In this document: positions 33,803 through 42,775 of the stretch, piece by piece
How the letters are laid out: each line of letters begins with the position of its first letter
Position numbering within the stretch: position 1 is the first letter of the stretch
Origin: Trinickia violacea
Lineage (GTDB): Bacteria; Pseudomonadota; Gammaproteobacteria; Burkholderiales; Burkholderiaceae
Assembly (NCBI RefSeq): GCF_005280735.1
Contig: NZ_CP040078.1
Coordinates: forward strand, 310,001-374,000
Direction: 5' to 3'
DNA length: 64,000 nucleotides
The notes under the pieces: model-generated
The model's input: only the letters and a program-made list of their open reading frames with translations
Told to the model about the DNA's origin: nothing
The model's database searches: none
Program-made: the position numbers and the translations under genes

Positions 33803-34993
33803 TCAGCGGATCGGAATGCGCAAAGTCGCGGTGACGCCCCGCGCGGCGTTGAACGTCCGGGTGCCGGCGGCAAGGCTCGCGGCGGCGGCCGGAGCGTCGA
33901 GCAGCGCACTGCCGCTTGGAGCGGTCGCATCGCCGGCCAGCGAACTGCCCTCCGGGCCATAGACACCGCCCACCGCACCGGTATTGTTCACGATCGTCAA
34001 TCGTCCCGCCTCACCGTACAAGCTGTTGAGCCGCGCCCGAACGTTCGACAACCCGACGCCGCCGTGCAAATTCTTGTTATGGCCGAGCCCCATGCCGGTA
34101 TCGATCACGCTCAGCTCCAGCATGGCTCCGTCGCGCTTGGCCGTGACCAGGATCTCGCCGCCGTCGATGGCCGGCTCGATGCCGTGCAGCAGCGCATTCT
34201 CGACGAGCGGCTGCAGCAGCAACGGCGGCAAAGTGAGCTGTCGCAGCGCGTCGGGCACCGAAATTCGATAGCGCAGCCGGTCGCCGAGCCGCATCGACGC
34301 GATATGCAGCAATGCGTCGACGAGTTCCAGTTCTTCGGCAAGCGCGGAAGCCGGCTTGCGCGTGCGTCCGAGGCTCGCGCGCAAGTATCGGTTCAGGCTG
34401 TCGAGCATCGCGGACGCGCGCGCCGGGTCGCGTTCAATCAGGCTCTGCACGTTCGCGAGCGTGTTGAACAGAAAATGCGGCTCGATTTGCGCCTGCAGCA
34501 GCGCGAGGCGCGCGGCCGTTTCCGATTGGCGCAGCTCGGCGGCTTCGCGGCGTTCGGTTTCGAGCGTCGCGCGCATTTGTGCGGACTGGTAGAACAGCGA
34601 AAACAGCGAAACGCAGGCCGCCGCCACGAGAAACGAAGGCGCGAAGTTGATCCACGTCGCGAGCTTCGCATGCTCGATGAGGCTCGGTATATGGCCGATC
34701 GTCCTTGCCGTGATTTCGACACCGATCACGACAGCCAACGGCGCGACGATCAATACCCGCGGCACGACTCCGATTGGCCGCTTCGTGATCCGGTTCAACA
34801 GCCAGCTGATGAAACAGGCCGTCAAGCCGATTGCATTGCTGATCACGAAATACGGCAGCACGGGGTCATGCTGCGACTTCGTCCAGAAGGCGATGCCGAT
34901 CAGGCTGTTGGCCAACACGATCCCAACCCAGTACAGAACCTTGCTTCCGTACCGGGATTTGGCGAATCGCGTCGACGCGAGCTTGCTTTGCAT
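33803..34993 (-). CDS. LytS/YehU-type sensor histidine kinase
   Basis: A 396-residue kinase. It starts at ATG 34993 and has four or five N-terminal membrane helices, then a coiled coil, then the His_kinase domain with QAQIEPHFLFNTLANVQSL (phospho-acceptor His) and the ATP-binding N box PLVENALLHGIEPA with DTGMGLG. A low-complexity insertion of about 60 residues, rich in Ala, Gly and Ser, sits before the last strand TATLRIPIR. The signal is unknown. It pairs with the LytTR regulator downstream. Confidence 0.87.
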   Translation of the reverse strand: MQSKLASTRFAKSRYGSKVLYWVGIVLANSLIGIAFWTKSQHDPVLPYFVISNAIGLTACFISWLLNRITKRPIGVVPRVLIVAPLAVVIGVEITARTIGHIPSLIEHAKLATWINFAPSFLVAAACVSLFSLFYQSAQMRATLETERREAAELRQSETAARLALLQAQIEPHFLFNTLANVQSLIERDPARASAMLDSLNRYLRASLGRTRKPASALAEELELVDALLHIASMRLGDRLRYRISVPDALRQLTLPPLLLQPLVENALLHGIEPAIDGGEILVTAKRDGAMLELSVIDTGMGLGHNKNLHGGVGLSNVRARLNSLYGEAGRLTIVNNTGAVGGVYGPEGSSLAGDATAPSGSALLDAPAAAASLAAGTRTFNAARGVTATLRIPIR

Positions 34994-35347
34994 GGTGTGA
35001 AGAAAAGAACTGCCGATGACGCCACTGTAAATGCAGCTTGTCGCCAGGTGGGAGCCGCGCGACGAAACGCACGGCAGGCCGATCAGCGGCGCAACGGCGC
35101 GACGGGCGGCTGACCGGCATGTCGTGCCGTCGCGGCGTCCGAGCGCGGGCACGAACCGCGAGGCGTCAAGCGCGCCGGCGAGACCCGCCGCGCACAAAAC
35201 CAGCACGCCGTCCTGCCGTCATCCGCCCCTAAAAAACCGCCACGCTCCATCAGCGAACTTGACCAATTATCGGCGTCCAGCGCGCTTCGTCGCAAACCTC
35301 CACCACCCGGCCGCCCCACCGCTAGAGTCACGACTCTCGCTGTGGGC
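34994..35347. other. Intergenic region without a recognised gene
   Basis: The stretch upstream of the kinase gene, up to the twin hairpins, holds no gene that I can support. Open frames on both strands lack ribosome binding sites and known domains. The promoter of the kinase-regulator pair must lie here. Confidence 0.4.
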
Positions 35348-35424
35348 CTGAAGTAAGCGCTGAAGCGCTAACTTCAGACAACCGCAGCATGGGCCCCGAG
35401 TAAGCGCTAAAGCGCTAACTCGGG
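35348..35424. repeat. Twin 30-base hairpins with compensating outer stems
   Basis: Two hairpins of identical design lie at 35348-35377 and 35395-35424. Each has a seven-base outer stem, an A-A mismatch, a five-base AGCGC/GCGCT inner stem and a four-base loop (TGAA or TAAA). The inner part is almost identical, but the outer stems differ as complementary pairs (CTGAAGT/ACTTCAG against CCCGAGT/ACTCGGG). They lie between the divergent kinase and membrane protein genes, 59 bases before the latter. Confidence 0.7.
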
Positions 35425-35482
35425 TCGACAACCAAAGTCCAGCGCCATCCCGCGCGGACGCCAACCGACCCGAGGTGTTGCC

Positions 35483-35995
35483 ATGCGGCCCATCCCCACG
35501 TCCGCCATCGTCGCGCTAGCCATTGTGATTGTCGTCGGCGTCCAGCGCCTTTATCCGCGCACGGTGCGCCCCGAGCGCATGATCGTCTTTCCGCTTCTGT
35601 TGGTGCTGTTCGGCGCCAACAGCCTGTACGCCCTATTTCCCGGCGCCGATCCGGCCTACGCGGCGGCGGCCGTGCTCGCGTGCGGCGTGGGCATGCTGCT
35701 CGGCTGGGTACACGCCGCGCGCTGGCAAGTTCACTTCGACGCGGCGAAGCGGCTCGTGCGCGTGCCCGGCGATCCAAGCCTGCTGGCGATTCTGCTGGTG
35801 ACGTACGGCGCGCATTTCTTCCTGCACTTCGCGGTCGAGTCGCATCAGCCGTGGGCAGCGAGCGGCGGGTTCGAATTCGTGTCGTTTGCCGCGTGGGGGT
35901 TGCTTGCGGGCATGCCGCTCGGCCGATCCACGAATGTGCTGCTGCGCTACATGCGGATCGAAAACGGGCGCGGCTCCGCGCCGACGCTCGAGTGA
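35483..35995 (+). CDS. Hypothetical membrane protein
   Basis: A 170-residue protein with about five hydrophobic segments and an N-terminus starting MRPIPTSAIVALAIVIVVGV. It has the look of DUF1453/CcdC-like small membrane proteins, with a RTVRPERMIVFPLLLV segment, but the assignment is tentative. It reads divergently from the two-component pair with twin hairpins between them. Confidence 0.6.
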   Translation: MRPIPTSAIVALAIVIVVGVQRLYPRTVRPERMIVFPLLLVLFGANSLYALFPGADPAYAAAAVLACGVGMLLGWVHAARWQVHFDAAKRLVRVPGDPSLLAILLVTYGAHFFLHFAVESHQPWAASGGFEFVSFAAWGLLAGMPLGRSTNVLLRYMRIENGRGSAPTLE

Positions 35996-36060
35996 TACGG
36001 CGTGAGCGCGTGCGCCCAGGGCCAAGCGAGCGCGCGCTCAGCCGCGCATAGCGCGTCCGC

Positions 36061-36690
36061 CTACAGCAAGCTCGGCGTCCCCACCCACATCAGCACCGCC
36101 TCCGCCTCGCCGTTGTTGTCCCAGCGATGCGGATCGGTCGACGTGTAGTGCGCGGCGTCCCCGGGACCAAATGCGAATGACTTGCCTTTGAGCGTCAGCG
36201 TCGGGTTGCCGGAAATGACATACCAGAACTGCTCGCCGGCGATCGTCGCGACTTCGGCGAATTGCCGCCCCGCCGGAATCCGCACGAGCAGCGCTTCGAT
36301 GAGACCGTCGTCGACGACGCGCGTCAGCCGCGCGAACAGGTTGCCCGTGTCGGCAAAGCCGAAATAGCGCATCTCGCCGCCGCGCAGGACAAAGCGCGCG
36401 TCGCGCGGCGCGTCGAAGAAATATTGCAGCGACACGCCGAGCGCACCCGCGATGCCGAGCAGCGTCGCCACCGACGGGCGCGCGCGTCCACGCTCGACCT
36501 GCGACAGGAACGGCTTCGAGATGCCCGCGAGCGCGGCGGTTTCGTCGAGCGTCAGCAGCAGGCGCTTTCGCAGCGCGCGGATCTTGCCGCCGATCGCATC
36601 GAACAGCTGCGCGTCGTCGCGCTCGCTGCGCTCGTTGCGCTTAGCAGCCGCGTTCGGGCTATCGGCATCGGGAAACGTCATTTCATTCAC
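36061..36690 (-). CDS. XRE family regulator with cupin sensor domain
   Basis: A 209-residue regulator. The helix-turn-helix covers ETAALAGISKPFLSQVERGR, and the C-terminal cupin barrel runs from about residue 105 (FAEVATIAGEQFWYVISGN). It overlaps the end of the RND gene by four bases, so it is translated from the same message and may control the efflux pump. A paralogue lies at 54034. Confidence 0.87.
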   Translation of the reverse strand: MNEMTFPDADSPNAAAKRNERSERDDAQLFDAIGGKIRALRKRLLLTLDETAALAGISKPFLSQVERGRARPSVATLLGIAGALGVSLQYFFDAPRDARFVLRGGEMRYFGFADTGNLFARLTRVVDDGLIEALLVRIPAGRQFAEVATIAGEQFWYVISGNPTLTLKGKSFAFGPGDAAHYTSTDPHRWDNNGEAEAVLMWVGTPSLL

Positions 36691-39600
36691 GAAGGCTCCG
36701 TTTCTCGATCACGTAATGTCTGCTTGCCGCTTGCCCCATCTGCGTCCTGCGGGCCGCCGCCGTCGCCGCCGTCCCCGTCCTTGCCCGCCGGCGGTACGTG
36801 ACCGGGCTTCGTGAAGCGTGCGGTCGCCCGCATCACGAGATAGAACGCGATCGGCGTGAACACGAGCCCGAGCACCGTCGCCGCGATCACGCCGCCGAAC
36901 ACGCCCGTGCCGATCGAATGCCGGCTCTCCGCGCCACCGCCGCTCGAAAACACGAGCGGCACCACGCCGAGCAGAAACGCCGCCGACGTCATCACGATCG
37001 GCCTGAAGCGCATCGCACACGCCGCCACGATCGCACGCGCGAGGGGCTCGCCGCGCGAGTAGAGATCGCGCGCGAACTGCACGATCAGAATGGCGTTCTT
37101 GCCCGACAGACCGATCACCGTGACCATGCCGATCTTGAAGTAGACGTCGTTCGGCAGACCGCGCACGAGCATCGCGCAGACCGCGCCGATCATGCCGAGC
37201 GGCACCACCGTCAGCACCGAAAGCGGAATCGTCCAGCTCTCGTAGAGCGCGGCAAGCGCCATGAACACGGCCAGGAGCGACAAGCCGATCAACATCGGCG
37301 TCTGCTTCGCCGCCTCGGTTTCCGCGCGCGACTGATCGGTCCAGTCGTAGGCGACGCCCGCCGGCAGTTTCGCAGCGAGCCGCTCCATCTCGGCCATCGC
37401 CGCGCCCGAGCTGTGGCCATGCGCCGCGTGGCCGCTCACGTCCAGCACCGGATAGCCGTTGTAGCGGGAGAGCATGGTCGGGCCGCGGGTCCAGTGCACG
37501 GTCGCGAATGCCGAGAACGGCACCATCGCGCCGAGCGAATTGCGCACCGACAGCTGCAGCAGATCGGCGTCGGTCATGCGCGACTGCGCGGTCCCCTCCA
37601 CGAGCACGCGCTGCATCCGGCCGCCTGCCGGGAAGTCGTCGATATACGAATTGCCGAACGTGTTCGAAAGCACGTCGTCGATATCGTCGAAGGACACGGC
37701 CATCGCGTAAGCCTTCGCGCGATCGACATCGAGCACGACGCGCGGCGCGTCAGGCAGCGTTTCCGAATGGATGTCGGCGAGAATCGGGTCGTCCTTCGCC
37801 ATCTCGAACAGGTGCTCGCGCGCTTTTTCGAGCGCCTCCATGCCGATGCCGCCGCGGTCCTCCAGATGGAACATGAAGCCCTCCGAGCGGCCCATTCCCG
37901 GCACCGCGGGCGGCAACTGAGCGACCACGTTGCCGTCGTCGATCTTCGCGAACGCGTCGTTCAACGTGTCGCGCAGCGTCATCGCGTCGATGTTGCGCTT
38001 GGCCCAGTCCTTGAGCTCGACGAACGCCATGCCGACGTTCTGTCCACTGCCCTCGAAGCTCCAGCCGATCACGCTCGTCACGTTTGCGATGGCCGCCTGC
38101 TTGTGCAGCACCGCTTCAACCTGCTTGACCGCCGCGAACGTGCGCTGCTGCGTCGAGCCCGCCGGCATCTGCACCATCACCTGAAGCTGGCCGCTGTCCT
38201 CGGTCGGCAAGAAGCCGCTCGGCAGCTGCAGGTAGAGCAGCACCAATGCGCCGACGAGCGCGAGGTGAACCGCGAACACGCGGCCCGAGCGGCGCAGCAA
38301 GCGAGCGATGAGGTCGCGATAGCCGCCCGACGCACGTTCGACGCCATGCGTGAAGCGCTCGCCGAGACGCACGCCGAAGCCCGCGCTTTTCAGCTCGTCG
38401 TCCGTCCGTTGCTTCGGCGCCTTCAGCAAGTTCGCGCACAGCGCGGGCGTCAGCGACAGCGCCATGAACGCCGACACGAGAATCGCCGCGATCATCGCAA
38501 TCGAGAACTGCCGGTAGATCCCGCCGACGCTGCCGGTAAAGAACGCCATCGGCACGAACACGGCCGTCAGCACCGCCGTCACGCCGACGATCGCGCCGCC
38601 GATCTGCTTCATCGCCTTGCGCGTCGCGTCGCGCGGCGCGAGACCTTCCTCGTGCATGATGCGGTCGATGTTCTCGACGACCACGATCGCATCGTCGACG
38701 AGAATGCCGATCGCGAGCACGAGCCCGAACAGCGTGAACACGTTGATCGACAAGCCGGCCGCGTACATCGCGAGGAACGCGCCCATCAACGCGACCGGGA
38801 TCACGACCGTCGGCACGAGCGTGTAGCGCAAATCGCGCAGGAAGAGCCAGATCACGCAGAACACGAGCACGATCGCTTCGAGGAGCGTGATGAACACTTC
38901 GGTGATCGCGATACGCACGAAGTGCGCGCCGTCGAACGGGATCGAGACGGTGATGTCGGGCGGCAACGTCTTCGACACCTCGGCAATGCGCTCGCGAATC
39001 GCCTTCGACGTTTCGAGCGCGTTGCCGTGCGGCGCGAGCTGAATGCCGACCGTCGCCGCCGATTTGCCGTTCAAGCGCGACCAGAACGAGTAGCTGTCGC
39101 TGCCCACTTCGACGCGCGCCACGTCGCGCAGCCTGACCGTCGATCCGTCGGGACGCGCCTTGAGCACGATCGCGCCGAACTCCTCTGCCGTGTGCAACTG
39201 CCCGCGCACGTTCACGGTCGCATTGAGCCCCTGCCCTTGCACGAACGGCGCGTCGCCGAGCGAGCCCGCCGTGACCGGCGAGTTCTGCGACTTGATGGCA
39301 GCGGTGACGTCAGCGGGCGCGAGGCTGTATTCGCGCAGCTTCACCGGATCGAGCCACACGCGCATCGCCGCATCGGCGTCCCACAGTTCCGCCGAACCGA
39401 CGCCCGGCGCACGCTTGAGCTCGCCGAGCAGATAGCGGTTCAGGTAATCGGAAAGCTCGGTCGAATTGCGCTTGCCGTCGGTCGACGTCAGCGTGACCAG
39501 CATCAGGAACGTGTTCGCGGCCTTGAACACACTGATGCCGTTCTGCACGACCTGCTGCGGCAGACGCGATTCGATCTGCTTCAAGCGGTTCTGCACGTCG

Positions 39601-39914
39601 ACCATCGCGATGTCCGGGTCGGTGCCCGGCGCGAACGTCACGTCGATTTCGAGCTCGCCGAGGTTGTCGCTCGTCGTTTCGTAGTACTGGAGACCGTCGG
39701 CGCCGTCGAGGCTTTCTTCGATCAGGCTCGCGACGTTGTTGTCGACTTCCTCGACGGTCGCGCCCGGATACGTCGCGCTGATGATGACGCGCGGGGGAGC
39801 TAAGCGCGGATACTGCGCGACCGGCAATTGCGGCACGGCGAGCGCGCCCGCGACGATGATGGCGAGCGCAACGATCCAGGCGAAGACGGGGCGGTCGATG
39901 AAGAAGGATGGCAA
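36687..39914 (-). CDS. RND family multidrug efflux permease (HAE1 type)
   Basis: A 1075-residue AcrB/MexB-like inner-membrane proton antiporter. TTG 39914 is chosen because it gives the canonical start LPSFFIDRPVFAWIVALAII. It shows the TM4 proton relay Asp pair (GILVDDAIVVVEN), GLSGKNAILIVQFA in TM10 and two large periplasmic loops. The last 40 residues form a Gly-Asp-rich cytoplasmic tail that AcrB lacks. No membrane fusion protein or outer-membrane channel gene is adjacent, so these must be supplied from elsewhere. Confidence 0.9.
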   Translation of the reverse strand: MPSFFIDRPVFAWIVALAIIVAGALAVPQLPVAQYPRLAPPRVIISATYPGATVEEVDNNVASLIEESLDGADGLQYYETTSDNLGELEIDVTFAPGTDPDIAMVDVQNRLKQIESRLPQQVVQNGISVFKAANTFLMLVTLTSTDGKRNSTELSDYLNRYLLGELKRAPGVGSAELWDADAAMRVWLDPVKLREYSLAPADVTAAIKSQNSPVTAGSLGDAPFVQGQGLNATVNVRGQLHTAEEFGAIVLKARPDGSTVRLRDVARVEVGSDSYSFWSRLNGKSAATVGIQLAPHGNALETSKAIRERIAEVSKTLPPDITVSIPFDGAHFVRIAITEVFITLLEAIVLVFCVIWLFLRDLRYTLVPTVVIPVALMGAFLAMYAAGLSINVFTLFGLVLAIGILVDDAIVVVENIDRIMHEEGLAPRDATRKAMKQIGGAIVGVTAVLTAVFVPMAFFTGSVGGIYRQFSIAMIAAILVSAFMALSLTPALCANLLKAPKQRTDDELKSAGFGVRLGERFTHGVERASGGYRDLIARLLRRSGRVFAVHLALVGALVLLYLQLPSGFLPTEDSGQLQVMVQMPAGSTQQRTFAAVKQVEAVLHKQAAIANVTSVIGWSFEGSGQNVGMAFVELKDWAKRNIDAMTLRDTLNDAFAKIDDGNVVAQLPPAVPGMGRSEGFMFHLEDRGGIGMEALEKAREHLFEMAKDDPILADIHSETLPDAPRVVLDVDRAKAYAMAVSFDDIDDVLSNTFGNSYIDDFPAGGRMQRVLVEGTAQSRMTDADLLQLSVRNSLGAMVPFSAFATVHWTRGPTMLSRYNGYPVLDVSGHAAHGHSSGAAMAEMERLAAKLPAGVAYDWTDQSRAETEAAKQTPMLIGLSLLAVFMALAALYESWTIPLSVLTVVPLGMIGAVCAMLVRGLPNDVYFKIGMVTVIGLSGKNAILIVQFARDLYSRGEPLARAIVAACAMRFRPIVMTSAAFLLGVVPLVFSSGGGAESRHSIGTGVFGGVIAATVLGLVFTPIAFYLVMRATARFTKPGHVPPAGKDGDGGDGGGPQDADGASGKQTLRDRETEPS

Positions 39915-39924
39915 GCGCAGGCCC

Positions 39925-40497
39925 TCACGCTTGAGCGAACGGCGGCGCAGCGGCGAGGCGCGCCATGTGCAGCGCGTCGACGAGCTTGCCCGCGCGCATC
40001 GCGAAGCCGCGCGAGCGGCCCTCAACGACAAAGCCGAACTTGCGATAGAGCGCGATGGCCGGCGCATTGTCGGCGAACACGGTCAGCCCGATGCGGCGCA
40101 GGCCGAGCGACTGGTCCGCGCATTCGATCGCCGCCGCCACGAGCGCCGTGCCGACGCCGCGTCCGACGTAGTCGTCGTGCACCATGATGCCGAGCATCGC
40201 GCCGTGCGAACGGCGCGGCTTCTGTTGCACCATGAGGCCCAATTGGCCGACGAGGCGTCCCTCGATCGTCGCGCACATCCGGACGTCGCTATCGCTCTTC
40301 TTGCTGAAGCGCTCGGCCGTCACCGCGGGCGAGATGAATGGCGGCAGCAGCGTGCCGTGCCGCACACCGGGCAGCGTCGCCAGCTCGGCGATCGCATCCA
40401 TATCCGCAGGCTCGAACGCGCGCACGACGACGCCGCGCGACGCCATCGTGGCAAGCATCACAGCGGCAGCCGACTTCGATTCGTTGTGTTGAGTCAT
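39925..40497 (-). CDS. GNAT family N-acetyltransferase
   Basis: A 190-residue acetyltransferase. The acetyl-CoA loop region reads GIMVHDDYVGRGVGTALVAA, and the end reads IALYRKFGFVVEGRSRGFAM. It resembles PhnO/RimJ-like GNATs. It is a paralogue of the next gene upstream, which it overlaps by four bases, and it precedes the RND gene by 10 bases. The acceptor is unknown. Confidence 0.85.
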   Translation of the reverse strand: MTQHNESKSAAAVMLATMASRGVVVRAFEPADMDAIAELATLPGVRHGTLLPPFISPAVTAERFSKKSDSDVRMCATIEGRLVGQLGLMVQQKPRRSHGAMLGIMVHDDYVGRGVGTALVAAAIECADQSLGLRRIGLTVFADNAPAIALYRKFGFVVEGRSRGFAMRAGKLVDALHMARLAAAPPFAQA

Positions 40498-41078
40498 TCG
40501 TGGTCCGCCGCTATTGGCATGGCATCGGTCAGGCGCGCCATCAGATAGGAGTCGACCAGCTCGCCCTCGCGCAGCACGTCGCCGCGAAAACGCGCTTCGA
40601 TTTCGAAGCCGAACTTGCGATAGAGCGCAAGCGCGGGCCCGTTATCGGTGAACACGTTCAGTTCGAGGCGGCGCAGGCCCATCCAGTTGTCCGCGGCATC
40701 GATCAGCTCGGCCAGCAGCCGCGAGCCGATGCCGCACCCTTGCCAGTCGTCGTGCACGCCGATGCCGATCAACGCGGAATGCGCGCGACGGCCGCTGTTC
40801 GGGTAGATCTCGGCATGACCTACGAGCGTCCCGTTGAGCTCCGCGACGATCGCGACCGTCGCGGGCGTGCGCTTCGCGATCCACTCGCGCGTGCTTTCGA
40901 GCGAATCGTAGGGCACGCCCACGTTCGCTTGACGAAACACCCCGGGCAACTGCTGCATCGCGTGAAACGCCTCCGCGTCAGCGGCGCGAAGCGGCCGCAG
41001 CAGCACCTTGCCCAGATCTCCAGCTACCTCCGGCCGCGCCGATCGTTCCGGCAGCGTCGTCATTATTGTTTTTTCCAT
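40494..41078 (-). CDS. GNAT family N-acetyltransferase
   Basis: A 194-residue acetyltransferase related to the previous gene, with GIGVHDDWQGCGIGSRLLAE and LALYRKFGFEIEARFRGDVL. ATG 41078 is preferred to the TTG at 41099; a later ATG at 41063 is also possible. The tandem paralogues are coupled through ATGA and probably arose by local duplication. The acceptor is unknown. Confidence 0.82.
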   Translation of the reverse strand: MEKTIMTTLPERSARPEVAGDLGKVLLRPLRAADAEAFHAMQQLPGVFRQANVGVPYDSLESTREWIAKRTPATVAIVAELNGTLVGHAEIYPNSGRRAHSALIGIGVHDDWQGCGIGSRLLAELIDAADNWMGLRRLELNVFTDNGPALALYRKFGFEIEARFRGDVLREGELVDSYLMARLTDAMPIAADHE

Positions 41079-41140
41079 CTGCTCGTCCGGTGAATTCAAA
41101 TGAACTCGCGAGCACGCCTACTCACTTGATACGCGCCCGG

Positions 41141-42775
41141 TCAGGCAAACTCCTCGCGGGCGTCGGGCGCCGGCGCCTGCATCGATGCCGCGAGCAGCGC
41201 CTGCGTGTACGGATGCGCGGGGGCGCGCAGCACGTCGAGCGTGTCGCCCGCTTCGACAATGCGCCCCGACTTCATGACGATCACCCGATGGGCCATCGCC
41301 CGCATCACCGCGAGGTCGTGCGTAATGAACAAGTAGCTCAGCCCGTACTTCTTCTGCAAGCGCGTCAACAAGTTCAGCACCTGCTGCTGGACAGACACGT
41401 CCAGTGCACTGGTCGGTTCGTCGAGTACGAGCAACTCCGGCTCTACCGCGAGCGCACGCGCAATCGCAATGCGTTGGCGTTGGCCGCCGGAGAATTCATG
41501 AGGGTAGCGCGCCAAGGCATCGGCCGGCAACCCGACCTCGTCCAACAGCGCCGCCGCGCGATCGCGCCGCGCTTTCGGATCGATATCGGCACGATGCACG
41601 CGCATGCCTTCGCAAACGATTTGCTCGACCGTCATGCGCGGCGACAGCGAGCCGAACGGGTCCTGAAACACCACTTGCATCTGCGCGCACAAATCGCGCC
41701 GCGCGCTCGCGGTGCGCAGGCTCGACAACGGCTTGCCGTCGATCGCGATCTCGCCTTGCGCCGCGCGCTGCAGGCCGAGCACGGTCGATGCGAGCGTCGA
41801 TTTCCCCGAGCCCGATTCGCCGACGATGCCGAGCGTCTCGCCGCGCCGCAGCGTGAGATCGACGTCTTGCAGCGCGCGGAATTTCGCGCTGCCGACGAGC
41901 GATTTCAAGCCCTTCGCACGGGTCCGGTAGTCGACCGCGAGGCCCTTGATGTCGAGCACATTCGCGGAATCGGACGGCACCGCATCGACGCAGCGGCGCG
42001 GCTCGCTATCGAGCAGACGCTTCGTGTACGGGTGTTGCGGATTCGAAAACAGCTCGTCGGTCGTGTTCGTTTCGACGAGCACGCCCTTCTCCATCACGGC
42101 GACACGCTGCGCGAAACGCTTCACGAGATTCAAATCGTGCGTGATCAAGAGCACGGCCATGCCGCGGTCGGCCGCTTCCTGCTCCTGCAGGCCGATCAGC
42201 AAATCGACGATCTGCTGGCGCACGGTCACGTCGAGCGCGGTCGTCGGTTCATCCGCGAGCAGCAAACGCGGACGGCACGCGAGCGCCATCGCGATCATCG
42301 CGCGCTGACGCTGGCCGCCCGAGAGCTGGTGCGGAAAGCTGTCGATGCGGCGCTCCGGCTCGGGAATGCCCGTGCGGCGCAGCAGCTCGATGCCGCGCTC
42401 GCGCGCCGCGTTCGGGCGCAGGCCCTCGTGCAGCCGCAGGCTTTCGGCGATCTGCTTGCCGACCGTGTAGAGCGGGTTGAGCGCCGTCATCGGCTCCTGG
42501 AACACCATCGCGACATCGGCGCCGCGAATGCCGCGCATCTGCTGCTCGGTCTTGCGCAGCAAGTCTTCGCCGTCGAGCAGCATGCGTCCGGAGAGCGTCG
42601 CGTGCTCGACGAGCCGCAGGATCGACAGCGCCGTGACGCTCTTGCCCGAGCCCGATTCGCCGACGAGCGCGACACGCTCGCCGCGCGCGATCGACAGGTT
42701 CAGCTCGCGCACACACACCTTGTCGCCGAACGCGACCGAAAAATTCTGAATATCCAGCAACGGCTTCGTCATCAC
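41141..42775 (-). CDS. yejF: Peptide ABC transporter double ATPase, YejF-like
   Basis: A 544-residue protein with two fused ATPase domains. The first has Walker A GESGSGKSVT and signature LSGGQRQRAMIAMAL; the second has GESGSGKSTLAS and FSGGQRQRIAIARAL. A double ATPase is typical of YejF. It powers import of oligopeptides and microcin C-like peptides with YejA, YejB and YejE. It overlaps yejE by four bases. Confidence 0.9.
   Translation of the reverse strand: MMTKPLLDIQNFSVAFGDKVCVRELNLSIARGERVALVGESGSGKSVTALSILRLVEHATLSGRMLLDGEDLLRKTEQQMRGIRGADVAMVFQEPMTALNPLYTVGKQIAESLRLHEGLRPNAARERGIELLRRTGIPEPERRIDSFPHQLSGGQRQRAMIAMALACRPRLLLADEPTTALDVTVRQQIVDLLIGLQEQEAADRGMAVLLITHDLNLVKRFAQRVAVMEKGVLVETNTTDELFSNPQHPYTKRLLDSEPRRCVDAVPSDSANVLDIKGLAVDYRTRAKGLKSLVGSAKFRALQDVDLTLRRGETLGIVGESGSGKSTLASTVLGLQRAAQGEIAIDGKPLSSLRTASARRDLCAQMQVVFQDPFGSLSPRMTVEQIVCEGMRVHRADIDPKARRDRAAALLDEVGLPADALARYPHEFSGGQRQRIAIARALAVEPELLVLDEPTSALDVSVQQQVLNLLTRLQKKYGLSYLFITHDLAVMRAMAHRVIVMKSGRIVEAGDTLDVLRAPAHPYTQALLAASMQAPAPDAREEFA

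Noticed and set aside
36798..39803. A 1001-codon open frame opposite the RND gene
   Set aside because: It is rich in Arg, His and Asp with no domain, and is the antisense shadow of a clear efflux permease in GC-rich DNA.
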